Part shown: positions 1 through 7,249 of the stretch, piece after piece
Layout: each line of letters begins with the position of its first letter
Numbering within the stretch: the stretch's first letter is position 1
Assembly: GCA_017613375.1 (NCBI GenBank)
Contig: JAGADZ010000060.1
Span: 1 to 36,376 of the forward strand
Length of the DNA: 36,376 nt
Reading direction: 5' to 3'
From: Bacteroidales bacterium
Lineage (GTDB): Bacteria > Bacteroidota > Bacteroidia > Bacteroidales > P3
Program-made: the position numbers and the translations under genes
Notes under the pieces: generated by a model
The model's input: only the letters and a program-made list of their open reading frames with translations
Databases searched by the model: none
What the model was told of the DNA's origin: nothing

Positions 1-172
1 CTGCTCTCGCTCCTCCGAAACGTTGTCTTTTTTACCTTTTGACTCGTCTTCGTGTCCCCTCTTTACCTTTTATAAAGAGATTGACACACGCTATCTCTAT
101 CTTCTCATCCGTTTCAAATTACTCTCGCTTGTGCCTTTTTCAACATACCTGTTTTTTGGGCGAAAGCGAGTG

Positions 173-203
173 CAAAGATACAACCATTTTCCATTCTACC
201 AAA
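173..203 (-). promoter_or_regulatory. Bacteroidetes-type promoter firing off the left edge
   Basis: Read on the minus strand, TTTG (203-200) is followed by a 19-nt spacer and TATCTTTG (180-173), an exact match to the TTTG-N19-TAnnTTTG form. Transcription would start around 166 and run toward position 1 with at least 160 nt of leader and no long open frame. A long untranslated leader with hairpins and CTCTTTA (boxA-like) motifs fits an rRNA or other stable RNA operon, but that is inference. Confidence 0.7.
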
Positions 204-326
204 ATTTTTTTTCTATCAGCATCAATAATAATTGTTATTTAGCAAAATATCAATAAATTAATATAAGATTTTTTTTTGACAGAACATAAAAAAAGCCCTG
301 TATACCCATAATAAAACAACATTTTT

Positions 327-361
327 TTAAAAAAAACAGGCTCATTTTTTCAAAAAGAGCC
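327..361 (-). terminator. Rho-independent terminator after folA
   Basis: On the minus strand GGCTC (361-357) and GAGCC (343-339) form a stem extended by T-rich and A-rich arms. A run of T follows (complement of the A run at 329-336). It lies about 100 nt beyond the folA stop and would end the hydF-folA transcript. Confidence 0.6.
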
Positions 362-459
362 CGCACAATATATATCTACATAAAAAACAATATATTACAT
401 AGATTTTTATAGACAAAAAACAAAATAATATCAACAGGTAAAAGAAACAACCCGTATTA

Positions 460-978
460 TTACCTATGAAACAATCTCGAGTAAGTCACATATCTATAAG
501 TCAACCCTGTAGCCTCATCAATGAGCAGTTCTGACTCTTCTGTGACACCAAAAACCGAATTATCAATAACGGGAAAGAAAACATCCGCCTCAAAATCACG
601 GTAAACCCACGTGACATACAGCTTGTTCACGAATGGCAGGAATTGTCTGTACAAGGAAGCCCCTCCCATAATGAAAGCCTCATCCTCATCGGCAACAAAC
701 TGGATAGCCTGTTGAATACTATGGGCAATAACAGCACCCTCGTCACAGAAATCACGGTCATGTGTAACGACAATATTACGTCTTTTCGGCAATGGTCTCC
801 GTGGCAAAGAGTTCCACGTATTGCGTCCCATGATAACCGCATGTCCCGACGTGAGGGATTTGAACCTCTTCAAATCATCGGACAGATGCCAAATAAGATC
901 GTTGTCTTTCCCAATAGCGAGATTCTGTGCCACGGCAACGATAATCGACAGATTTGTTTGTTTATGTATATCCACCAT
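460..978 (-). CDS. folA: Dihydrofolate reductase
   Basis: This 172-residue protein is a cytoplasmic dihydrofolate reductase, which reduces dihydrofolate to tetrahydrofolate with NADPH for thymidylate, purine and methionine synthesis. It shows the family landmarks in order: the N-terminal strand IIVAVAQN, the substrate loop with W30 and the catalytic acid D35 in SDDLKRF, the NADPH-binding IMGRNTW at 49-55, and the IMGGASLY motif at 103-110. The open frame extends 19 codons further upstream, but that stretch (VFLTGLSVYLKIND) is unlike the family and overlaps the end of hydF. The ATG at 978 gives a normal length and a 13-nt gap after hydF. Co-directional placement suggests it is read from the hydF promoter. 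Confidence 0.95.
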   Translation of the reverse strand: MVDIHKQTNLSIIVAVAQNLAIGKDNDLIWHLSDDLKRFKSLTSGHAVIMGRNTWNSLPRRPLPKRRNIVVTHDRDFCDEGAVIAHSIQQAIQFVADEDEAFIMGGASLYRQFLPFVNKLYVTWVYRDFEADVFFPVIDNSVFGVTEESELLIDEATGLTYRYVTYSRLFHR

Positions 979-991
979 AATAAATATGAAA

Positions 992-2194
992 TCATTTATT
1001 TTTAAATATACGGAGAGCCCGGTCAAAAATACCATTCAGGAAAGCAAGCGCCAAGCCGTAATTAGATACAGGAATGCCCGCATCGATTGCAGGAGCAAGA
1101 CGTGATGCCAGCTGTTTAGGTGAAACCACACACCCTCCACACTGAATAACAAGAGAATAGTCTCTAATCGGACGCTGCAAGGCAGAAAGGCCCGCCACAA
1201 CATCGAATGACAGTTCACAATTTACATGTTTAGATATTAGTTTGGGGAGTTTTACACGTCCGATATCCTCGCATGTGACATTGTGAGTACATGATTCAAG
1301 TAGAAGAACCCTATCACCTTCTTTCAGACTGTCAAGTGTCGGTGTTCCTTTGATATACTCTTCAAATAGTCCTTTGGCACGTGCCAAGACAACACTGAAA
1401 GAGGTCAAGTAAACATCATCTGGAACTATCTCTGATACAAATCCATACACCTGACTATCTGTGATTACAAGTCTTGGGCTTACAGCCATAGAGTCCAATG
1501 TCTGCTTTAATTCCGTCTCCTTACACACCAACGCAATAGCATCATTATCCAGTATATCGCGGAGGACCTGAACCTGAGGGAGAATCATCCTGCCTTCAGG
1601 GGCAGAAGAGTCTATGGGTGTAACCATGACGACACGGTCTCCGGCATGGATGACATCTCCCAGCAGAGAGTTGTGCCTGTATGCCGTTTCGGGAAGCGAG
1701 TCTCGAATCAAATTCAACAAGCCTTCCCTACATGAATCATCGAAAACACTGAAAACAAAAGGTTCTGTACCAAACTCATCATTAACCAATTTCAAGAAAC
1801 CATCTGTTGGAGGGTATTTGTCACTGAGAGCAAACAGAAGCAAGTATGCGACCTTGTTCAATTTGCACATATTAATAAGATCACGTTCCTCACTCTCCAG
1901 TTTATTCTCCGACAAAAGAATCAGAGCCAAGTCTACCTGACGCAACTCGGCGACGGTTTTTTCGACACGTTGCTTTCCAAGGACCCCGTCGTCGTCGATA
2001 CCTGCCGTGTCAATCCATATCACAGGACCCACACCGCCGAGTTCCATTGTCTTACGTACAGGGTCGGTGGTGGCGCCGGGGACATCTGACACTATAGCAA
2101 TCTGCTGACCTGTAAGAAAATTAATCAGAGAGCTCTTTCCGTAATTGCGACGTCCAAATATCCCTATCCTTGGTTTCAATTCATTACCTTTCAT
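992..2194 (-). CDS. hydF: [FeFe]-hydrogenase maturation GTPase HydF
   Basis: HydF is the GTPase and scaffold on which the H-cluster two-iron subcluster is completed before transfer to [FeFe]-hydrogenase; it works with the radical-SAM proteins HydE and HydG. The 400-residue length is typical. The N-terminal domain carries the P-loop GRRNYGKSS at 14-22 and the G3 motif DTAG near 62. The C-terminal cluster-binding domain has C302-T-H304, then 47 residues, then C352-G-G-C355. This matches the HydF signature C-x-H-x(46-53)-H-C-x-x-C, except that Q351 replaces the histidine before CxxC. No hydE, hydG or hydrogenase gene is in the window, so partners must be encoded elsewhere. It is read from the promoter at 2221-2251 and followed closely by folA. 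Confidence 0.93.
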   Translation of the reverse strand: MKGNELKPRIGIFGRRNYGKSSLINFLTGQQIAIVSDVPGATTDPVRKTMELGGVGPVIWIDTAGIDDDGVLGKQRVEKTVAELRQVDLALILLSENKLESEERDLINMCKLNKVAYLLLFALSDKYPPTDGFLKLVNDEFGTEPFVFSVFDDSCREGLLNLIRDSLPETAYRHNSLLGDVIHAGDRVVMVTPIDSSAPEGRMILPQVQVLRDILDNDAIALVCKETELKQTLDSMAVSPRLVITDSQVYGFVSEIVPDDVYLTSFSVVLARAKGLFEEYIKGTPTLDSLKEGDRVLLLESCTHNVTCEDIGRVKLPKLISKHVNCELSFDVVAGLSALQRPIRDYSLVIQCGGCVVSPKQLASRLAPAIDAGIPVSNYGLALAFLNGIFDRALRIFKNK

Positions 2195-2220
2195 AATTCA
2201 AACGGAATATCTACAAGATG

Positions 2221-2251
2221 CAAAAGTACATTATTTTTCGGACACGACAAA
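2221..2251 (-). promoter_or_regulatory. Promoter for hydF-folA
   Basis: On the minus strand TTTG (2251-2248), a 19-nt spacer and TACTTTTG (2228-2221) make a full consensus Bacteroidetes promoter. It ends 26 nt upstream of the hydF ATG. The opposite strand contains only a near match, TATTTTTC at about 2232-2239, as a possible promoter for the divergent acetyltransferase gene. Confidence 0.8.
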
Positions 2252-2281
2252 ATAAAAATCACAACATAAAGTTAAACAGAC

Positions 2282-3406
2282 ATGGAGAACTACATAATAC
2301 GACATTCAACGGCAGACGACAAAGCCATGATAATGTCAATGTATGAGCATTCGCGTGCCATTATGCGTGCCGACGGCAACTGCAACCAGTGGGTGAACGG
2401 CTATCCCTCGCCAGAGCTGGTCGACTGCGACATCAGAGACGGCATAAGTTATGTAGTTGTCAACAAGAACCACTTAATCGGGGTGTTTGCCTTTATTATT
2501 GGTGACGACCCCACATACACCGAAATCGATGGGCAAGGATGGGAAGATGCCACCAAACCTTACGGCACCATACATCGTTTAGCCTGTGCACCCGAAAGTC
2601 ACGGTGTAGGAACAGCTTGTATTGATTGGTGTAAGCGGCAGATTGGCTCACTACGCATTGATACACACAAAGACAACCGTATCATGCAGCACCTCGTGGA
2701 AAAATGGGGATTCAAATACCGTGGAATAATACATATCGCCGACGGAACACCAAGGTTGGCGTACCAAATGCTTTCAACCGGTGAACTCTGCGACAGCCTA
2801 ATAGAATATTTGAGCAACAATATTATACCTCAATACGACAATTTCGACAGTGCACATCACCGCGACCATGCTGACGCTGTGATACGAAACAGCATGGAAC
2901 TTGCCAAACACTACGATGTTGACCTCAACATGATTTATACAGTAGCGGCATATCATGACACAGGGCTATGTATCGGACGTGAAAAGCATCATATCAAATC
3001 AGGGGAAATATTACGCGAGGACAAAGAACTTCTGAGATGGTTCAGCAAGAATCAGCTGAAAACCATGAGTGAAGCCGTTGAAGACCACCGAGCCTCGCTA
3101 TCAGGAGAGCCACGCAGCATCTATGGTAAAATTGTAGCTGAAGCCGACCGTGACATAAACCCACTGAAGATAATACGACGTACAGTCCAATACGGAATAG
3201 ACAACTATCCTGAATTAGACAAAGAAGAGCACTGGCTGCGTGCCGTGGAACACCTCAAAGACAAATACGGAGAAGGCGGATATTTGAAGACCATCCTACC
3301 CGAGTCAAACAATACCGTCAATCTGAAAGAATTGCGTAAAATAATTGCCGACCCAGAGGAATTACGCAAAATTTTCGATGATTTTTATTCAGAGGAGAAG
3401 TCCTGA
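2282..3406 (+). CDS. GNAT acetyltransferase fused to HD-domain hydrolase
   Basis: This 374-residue protein joins two enzyme domains. Residues 1-165 look like a GNAT N-acetyltransferase: IIRHSTADD at the start, a core strand YGTIHRLACAP, and the acetyl-CoA loop ESHGVGTA at 105-112. Residues 170-325 look like an HD-superfamily metal phosphohydrolase: H192/H193 and H196 in the first helix, the H225-D226 doublet in AAYHDTGL, H236-H237, H269 in EDHRAS, and D289 in AEADRD. The last 45 residues are charged and possibly helical. Substrates of both domains are unknown; HD proteins of this sort often act on nucleotides or other phosphoesters, but nothing here fixes the substrate. It is a single gene, divergent from hydF, with no obvious partner. 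The fusion has no internal stop and both halves keep their key residues. Confidence 0.85.
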   Translation: MENYIIRHSTADDKAMIMSMYEHSRAIMRADGNCNQWVNGYPSPELVDCDIRDGISYVVVNKNHLIGVFAFIIGDDPTYTEIDGQGWEDATKPYGTIHRLACAPESHGVGTACIDWCKRQIGSLRIDTHKDNRIMQHLVEKWGFKYRGIIHIADGTPRLAYQMLSTGELCDSLIEYLSNNIIPQYDNFDSAHHRDHADAVIRNSMELAKHYDVDLNMIYTVAAYHDTGLCIGREKHHIKSGEILREDKELLRWFSKNQLKTMSEAVEDHRASLSGEPRSIYGKIVAEADRDINPLKIIRRTVQYGIDNYPELDKEEHWLRAVEHLKDKYGEGGYLKTILPESNNTVNLKELRKIIADPEELRKIFDDFYSEEKS

Positions 3407-3618
3407 TAAGGACCTCCCGAACCGTATTTTCAATGAGTCAAAAAAAGAGTTTTTTTGCAATATTGACAGACCTAATTCAACAGAACAATACATTATTCAG
3501 AAAACATCCAACCTTTACAGCAATACAACAATCCATTATGCGACAATGAATTGGCGACAACACACAATTAACTGGAAATATTTTTTTACACAAAAAGCCG
3601 TTTTTGCAAAAAAAGTTG

Positions 3619-3626
3619 TAATTTTG
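3619..3626 (+). promoter_or_regulatory. -7 element for tRNA-Val(CAC)
   Basis: TAATTTTG followed by CAGCCG lies 55 nt upstream of the tRNA. The second tRNA-Val has the same TTTTGCAGCCG context. A clean TTTG at the usual -33 distance is not present; a TTTTTG at 3601-3606 is too close. The -7 call is therefore stronger than the whole promoter. Confidence 0.5.
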
Positions 3627-3681
3627 CAGCCGTTTTTGACGGAATTTGAATGATGAAATTCAAGATTCTTCTAAAACACAA

Positions 3682-3756
3682 GGTCTGTTAGCTCAGTTGG
3701 TTCAGAGCGCTTCCTTCACACGGAAGAGGTCTACAGTTCGAATCTGTAACAGACCA
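3682..3756 (+). tRNA. tRNA-Val (anticodon CAC)
   Basis: A full cloverleaf can be drawn: acceptor GGTCTGT with ACAGACC, D arm GCTC/GAGC, anticodon stem CTTCC/GGAAG with loop TTCACAC, and T arm TACAG-TTCGAAT-CTGTA. The anticodon CAC reads GUG (valine). The discriminator base is A and no CCA is encoded. It is about 87% identical to the tRNA-Val at 7142, with paired compensatory changes. Confidence 0.95.
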
Positions 3757-3760
3757 CTTT

Positions 3761-3787
3761 AAGCCCCTCAACAAGGGGCTTTTTTTA
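3761..3787 (+). terminator. Terminator after tRNA-Val(CAC)
   Basis: The perfect stem AAGCCCCT / AGGGGCTT with a 5-nt loop is followed by a T run. It begins 4 nt after the tRNA and is a strong intrinsic terminator separating the tRNA from the next gene. Confidence 0.9.
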
Positions 3788-3828
3788 TAGCCTATGCAAT
3801 AATCCTCTTATTAGACGCACAAAATAAC

Positions 3829-4242
3829 ATGATGAAAAGATTATTTTTTATACTATTCTTTTTTTTAGGAGTCTCCGCAACCGGGCATGCACAGACAATC
3901 AGGAACTCCAACAATACAACCATTGCAAGCATAGACAATGACGGTACAATCAGGAACAGTAACAATTCCATGATTGCACGCATAAGCAACAATGGTGATA
4001 TCAGGGACTGCAACAATCGTTATATCGGCAGGATTGAAAGCGACGGCACAGTTCGAAACAAAAACAACTCCTATTTAGGCAGAATCGAAAGCAACGGCAC
4101 TGTCCGCAATCAGAACAATACCACACTTGGAAGAGTCGAGGCCGACGGCACTGTACGCGACAGCAACAATCGAACCATCGGCTATGCAAAAGGCATACCT
4201 ATGAGATATGCAGCAATATATTTCTTTTTCAACCTATTATAA
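3829..4242 (+). CDS. Secreted 17-residue-repeat protein (beta-flower type)
   Basis: This 137-residue protein has a signal peptide (1-22, ending TGHAQ) and then six head-to-tail 17-residue repeats at 23-39, 40-56, 57-73, 74-90, 91-107 and 108-124. The consensus is roughly T-I/V-R-N/D-x-N-N-x-x-I/L-G-R-I-E-x-D/N-G. The tail (MRYAAIYFFFNLL) is hydrophobic and aromatic. From memory this pattern matches small Bacteroidetes proteins annotated as '5-fold beta-flower protein'; their function is unknown and I could not search. The regular repeat suggests a small closed beta structure, exported to the periplasm or surface. An alternative start is the adjacent ATG at 3832. It sits after the tRNA terminator and before the sigma-factor operon; no consensus promoter was found for it. 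Confidence 0.8.
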   Translation: MMKRLFFILFFFLGVSATGHAQTIRNSNNTTIASIDNDGTIRNSNNSMIARISNNGDIRDCNNRYIGRIESDGTVRNKNNSYLGRIESNGTVRNQNNTTLGRVEADGTVRDSNNRTIGYAKGIPMRYAAIYFFFNLL

Positions 4243-4367
4243 CAACGTGACACTTCACCTATAAGCCACCCATAGATAGCCAAGACACTTTTTTTTCCTT
4301 TTTTTTGTAAGAAAAATAGGATTCATACGTCATATATATGTCAAACATCATGACACAATAGCGAACG

Positions 4368-4865
4368 ATGAATCTTGAGACATTCAACAAAGACGTCATA
4401 CCACTACAGAGTGCAATGCAACTACTGGCCGAACGCATACTTGGCAGCACTGAGGATGCCGAGGATGTCGTACAGGAGGTTTTCTTGACGTTATGGCAAC
4501 GTCGTGAAGAGCTTGACAAAGTATTGAAGCTTGACAGGTATTGTCTCTTTGCCGTGCGTGCAAGATGCATAGATATAATACGCAAACAGAGACATAAAAA
4601 AGAGCAGATTGACATTATTCCAGACATCAGCGACGACGAGATACTTGCCGAAACAGAAAAGACGGAAAAATACTGCGAGTTACTTTGTAAACTAATGGGA
4701 GAACTGCCAGAAAAACAACGGCAAGCCATACATCTCCGGTATTTCGAGGACAACGACACCTATCAGATAGGGCAAAAACTGAACATGAGCTGCAACAACG
4801 TATACACGACAATTTCAAGGGCTATCCAATCATTGAAGGATAAACTAAACCATTTATATATATGA
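4368..4865 (+). CDS. ECF-type RNA polymerase sigma factor
   Basis: This 165-residue protein is an ECF (group 4) sigma factor, directing RNA polymerase to a small regulon. Region 2 is visible as ILGSTEDAEDVVQEVF (about 24-39) followed by LWQRREEL and a basic stretch RARCIDIIRKQR (about 65-76). Region 4, the helix-turn-helix for -35 recognition, spans about 112-160 (LPEKQRQAIHLRYFEDN through the NMSCNNVYTTISRAI helix). The N terminus is slightly short but region 2 is intact. Its stop overlaps the start of the next gene as ATGA, so the two are translationally coupled. An inverted repeat TGTCA-N7-TGACA at 4339-4355 lies just upstream and could be regulatory, though it is short. No TAnnTTTG promoter is apparent, in keeping with possible self-regulation. 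Confidence 0.92.
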   Translation: MNLETFNKDVIPLQSAMQLLAERILGSTEDAEDVVQEVFLTLWQRREELDKVLKLDRYCLFAVRARCIDIIRKQRHKKEQIDIIPDISDDEILAETEKTEKYCELLCKLMGELPEKQRQAIHLRYFEDNDTYQIGQKLNMSCNNVYTTISRAIQSLKDKLNHLYI

Positions 4866-5542
4866 ATCACAAACCAGAAATAGAAGAGATTCTCGCCGCT
4901 GCACAAAGGCAGCATGCAGACAGCATTCGTCAGGAAAAGCTTCGCGAGGCAATAACTCGTGTGGCCGAGGCTGAGGATAAATCCCATAACAAAGCGAAGA
5001 AGGTGTGGATTGTCGCCGGAATAGCGGCGAGTCTATTGCTTGTAATAAGTATCGGATGGAACTTTATCGGCCGGAGCACCTCACCTGAAAACAGCAAACC
5101 CATCTTAGCAAAGAAATCTCCTGCCTCGCAGGAAAACACCTACAACGACAGCACCGCCACTTATATTCCTACACAAAACAGACAACATCCAAATGTCATT
5201 GCCAAGGCAAACAACAGGCAAAAGAATGATGACCATAATGTTTCCACTCAAGAAAACAACATAATAGACAATAACCAGACTGTAGCAGAAGAATCTTTTA
5301 TTGCCAATGAAAACGAGCAGACATTGATAGTCCATAATACTAATCATCAAGAGACACAAGATACAGAAAGCCCCATCGACTCTACGCCAAGAATCCAAGA
5401 ACGTACTTCCGTACGTATAGTACGTTCCAACAACAGCACCTCACAACACTCCCTTTATCAAGACAATACTCCACAATTCGCATCATTAAACTGCAGAAGC
5501 TCATGTGCCTCTTTTAAACTTGGGACCATACATTTTCAGTAA
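4862..5542 (+). CDS. Single-pass membrane protein, possible anti-sigma factor
   Basis: This 226-residue protein has a charged cytoplasmic helix (about 1-45: EIEEILAAAQRQHADSIRQ and so on), one membrane segment (about 47-67, VWIVAGIAASLLLVISIGW), and a long Asn/Gln/Thr/Ser-rich periplasmic tail with no recognisable fold. I do not recognise the family. Coupling by a 4-nt overlap to the sigma factor and the one-membrane-pass layout suggest an anti-sigma factor or membrane partner. However, the classical zinc anti-sigma HxxxCxxC motif is absent and the tail is low in complexity. The frame is open to a normal stop, 87 nt before the next gene. Confidence 0.75.
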   Translation: MNHKPEIEEILAAAQRQHADSIRQEKLREAITRVAEAEDKSHNKAKKVWIVAGIAASLLLVISIGWNFIGRSTSPENSKPILAKKSPASQENTYNDSTATYIPTQNRQHPNVIAKANNRQKNDDHNVSTQENNIIDNNQTVAEESFIANENEQTLIVHNTNHQETQDTESPIDSTPRIQERTSVRIVRSNNSTSQHSLYQDNTPQFASLNCRSSCASFKLGTIHFQ

Positions 5543-5629
5543 AGGACAAAAATTATTTCACAATAATAATCAGAAAATAAACAACCACATCATTCTTATT
5601 ACTTAAAGGAACAACAAACAATTAAGAAT

Positions 5630-6901
5630 ATGAGAAAAATAGCTTTACTTGCATCAATCACAATAGCATGCCTTTCCAGTCTACAAGCCCAAAATGAATA
5701 CCGCATTAAGCAGGCGCTTCCCGACGACATCGACAGTATATATATCTGTGCCGGTTGGGATGTACACTTAAGCCATAATTCAGAGGCATCCATCACCATT
5801 GTCACTGTATGCCAAGCTTTCTTTGAGGAAGGTTCTGAGCCTGAAGTCTGCACTGTCGAAGGGCATTGTCTGACATTGCTTGAAAACAAGACGATGCCAA
5901 AGAGCACCCGTATCGAAATCATCACTTCCAGTCCTATACAACTACTCGAAGTCGGTGAGAATGCCGTACTGACCACCGGCAATTTGACCTTTGCCCCCAA
6001 ACACGACCATGTCAGTATCAAGAGAGGTGCCATAGTCACAGGCGGAAGATGGCTCTGCGAGGATGGTCTCTTTCTGAACATCTATAGTGATGCCAATACG
6101 AAACTCGACAGCATTGTGGCCAAACAGTTCATAGACATATATCAGTTCAATGACTCACGGTTCGACTGCCCTGTAATTCTTAGTCCCAAAACAGATATCC
6201 AGCGTGGGCCACATGCACTCGGCACCGCCTACCATACTGACACAGCATTGCATATGACAGTAAAAACCAAGCATATTTTGCGTCGTGAAATGATGGCGTT
6301 GACACTTAGCGGTGGCATAGATGCGCCCATTCCTCTTTTCATGAACAACACGCAAGGCTCCCCATACAACCGAGGTGAAAACTACCGTATTCATTTGCAA
6401 CTTGCCATCAGTCCAGACATAAAAATACGTGACAATCTCCAACTACGCATTGCACTTCAGAGTGAATATGACTGGAGCCGTCTGCTCAACACCGTCACCA
6501 CCGACGGTAACAGCCTGACTCTCGACAACAGCTACGGAGCCTTAAATCCACAGCAGTTTTTGCTTGGAACGAGCTTGGGTTTGGATTTCTCTCTTAAATA
6601 CAGTTTCGGCAAATCCAATCCCCAGACTGGATTAACACCATTCGGGCTCAATTTTGGAGTCACTGCTATGCTCGTCAAAGGACATCTTTCCACACGCACC
6701 ATGGGTTCCGATAACCGATGGCATCGCACCAGCGAAAAAGTCGACGTCTTCAATCCCTGGCAACTCCGTGCCCATTTCGGCATCGGTGGAGGGCCGCTGA
6801 CGCGTGCCACCTTGTCACTCACATACGACCTCCTGCCTACATTCCGCAACGGTATCGGTGCCGACAACGTTCACACCTTCGGCGTCAGCATCAGCTTTTA
6901 A
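5630..6901 (+). CDS. Outer-membrane beta-barrel protein with GIN-like head
   Basis: This 423-residue protein begins with a signal peptide (1-20, ending LQAQ). Residues about 25-190 are a run of short strands resembling the 'putative auto-transporter adhesin head GIN' domain (DUF2807): DSIYICAGWDVHLSH, then IEIITSSPIQLLEVGENAVLTTGNL. Residues about 215-423 look like an outer-membrane barrel: alternating amphipathic strands, glycine- and aromatic-rich, ending in the terminal strand HTFGVSISF with the usual final Phe. It is the third gene after the sigma factor and membrane protein and is probably co-transcribed, so it may be the effector or sensor of that system. The family calls rest on pattern resemblance. 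Confidence 0.75.
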   Translation: MRKIALLASITIACLSSLQAQNEYRIKQALPDDIDSIYICAGWDVHLSHNSEASITIVTVCQAFFEEGSEPEVCTVEGHCLTLLENKTMPKSTRIEIITSSPIQLLEVGENAVLTTGNLTFAPKHDHVSIKRGAIVTGGRWLCEDGLFLNIYSDANTKLDSIVAKQFIDIYQFNDSRFDCPVILSPKTDIQRGPHALGTAYHTDTALHMTVKTKHILRREMMALTLSGGIDAPIPLFMNNTQGSPYNRGENYRIHLQLAISPDIKIRDNLQLRIALQSEYDWSRLLNTVTTDGNSLTLDNSYGALNPQQFLLGTSLGLDFSLKYSFGKSNPQTGLTPFGLNFGVTAMLVKGHLSTRTMGSDNRWHRTSEKVDVFNPWQLRAHFGIGGGPLTRATLSLTYDLLPTFRNGIGADNVHTFGVSISF

Positions 6902-7092
6902 TTTTTCTTGTCAAAAACAACAAAAAAGAGATGTCATTTCCATATTTTTCAAAGTAAATAATGTCAATATTATTGCAAACTTCCTATATTACAATCAGCA
7001 ACCAGGCAAAAAAATATCAAACACTAACAATCTAATAAGCAACAGAATAAACAAGCATCTCGATTAAAATAGAGGCAAAAGAGAAATCTTTT

Positions 7093-7123
7093 TTTGCCAT
7101 ATTGGAAAAACTTTGTACTTTTG
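7093..7123 (+). promoter_or_regulatory. Promoter for tRNA-Val(GAC)
   Basis: TTTG (7093-7096), a 19-nt spacer and TACTTTTG (7116-7123) match the Bacteroidetes consensus exactly. The predicted start is about 10-15 nt before the mature tRNA. The preceding 190 nt after the barrel gene are AT-rich and show nothing else. Confidence 0.85.
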
Positions 7124-7141
7124 CAGCCGATTTCAGCACAT

Positions 7142-7216
7142 GATCTGTTAGCTCAGTTGGTTTAGAGCGCTTGCTTGACAGGCAAGAGGTCAACAGTTCA
7201 AATCTGTTACAGATCA
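7142..7216 (+). tRNA. tRNA-Val (anticodon GAC)
   Basis: The cloverleaf has acceptor GATCTGT/ACAGATC, D arm GCTC/GAGC, anticodon stem CTTGC/GCAAG with loop TTGACAG, and T arm AACAG-TTCAAAT-CTGTT. Anticodon GAC reads GUC and GUU. Discriminator A, no encoded CCA. It is a close paralogue of the tRNA-Val at 3682. Confidence 0.95.
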
Positions 7217-7219
7217 CCG

Positions 7220-7248
7220 AAAAGCAATGCCAAATAGCGTTGCTTTTT
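7220..7248 (+). terminator. Terminator after tRNA-Val(GAC)
   Basis: AAGCAATGC (7222-7230) and GCGTTGCTT (7237-7245) pair with one mismatch around a 6-nt loop and run into a T tract. tatC ends at 7250 on the other strand, so the element sits between converging transcripts. Confidence 0.75.
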
Positions 7249-7249
7249 T

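Larger units (their letters stand above)
1..459. other. Gene-free left edge with leftward leader and folA terminator
   Basis: No credible coding frame lies here; short open frames are AT-rich and have no family resemblance. Positions 1-166 appear to be the transcribed leader of a leftward transcript starting near 166. It holds an inverted repeat, CTCTTTA at 59-65 and TAAAGAG at 73-79, and repeated CTCTCGCT at 4-11 and 122-129, with the complementary AAGCGAG at 164-170. From about 205 to 459 the DNA is very AT-rich and contains the folA terminator. The served gene would lie to the left of the window. Confidence 0.6.

Noticed and set aside
23-256. Open frames of 77 and 67 codons at the left edge
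   Set aside because: They are rich in Phe/Ser/Tyr with no family resemblance, and they run across a consensus promoter on the other strand.
979-1035. Longer N terminus for folA
   Set aside because: It overlaps the end of hydF and does not match dihydrofolate reductases.
3345-3653. 102-codon frame after the GNAT-HD gene
   Set aside because: It overlaps the end of the real gene in another frame, runs through the tRNA promoter and has no recognisable features.
3682-7216. The inter-tRNA block as an integrated mobile island
   Set aside because: No integrase, transposase or tRNA-end direct repeat was found; it is kept only as a question of locus history.
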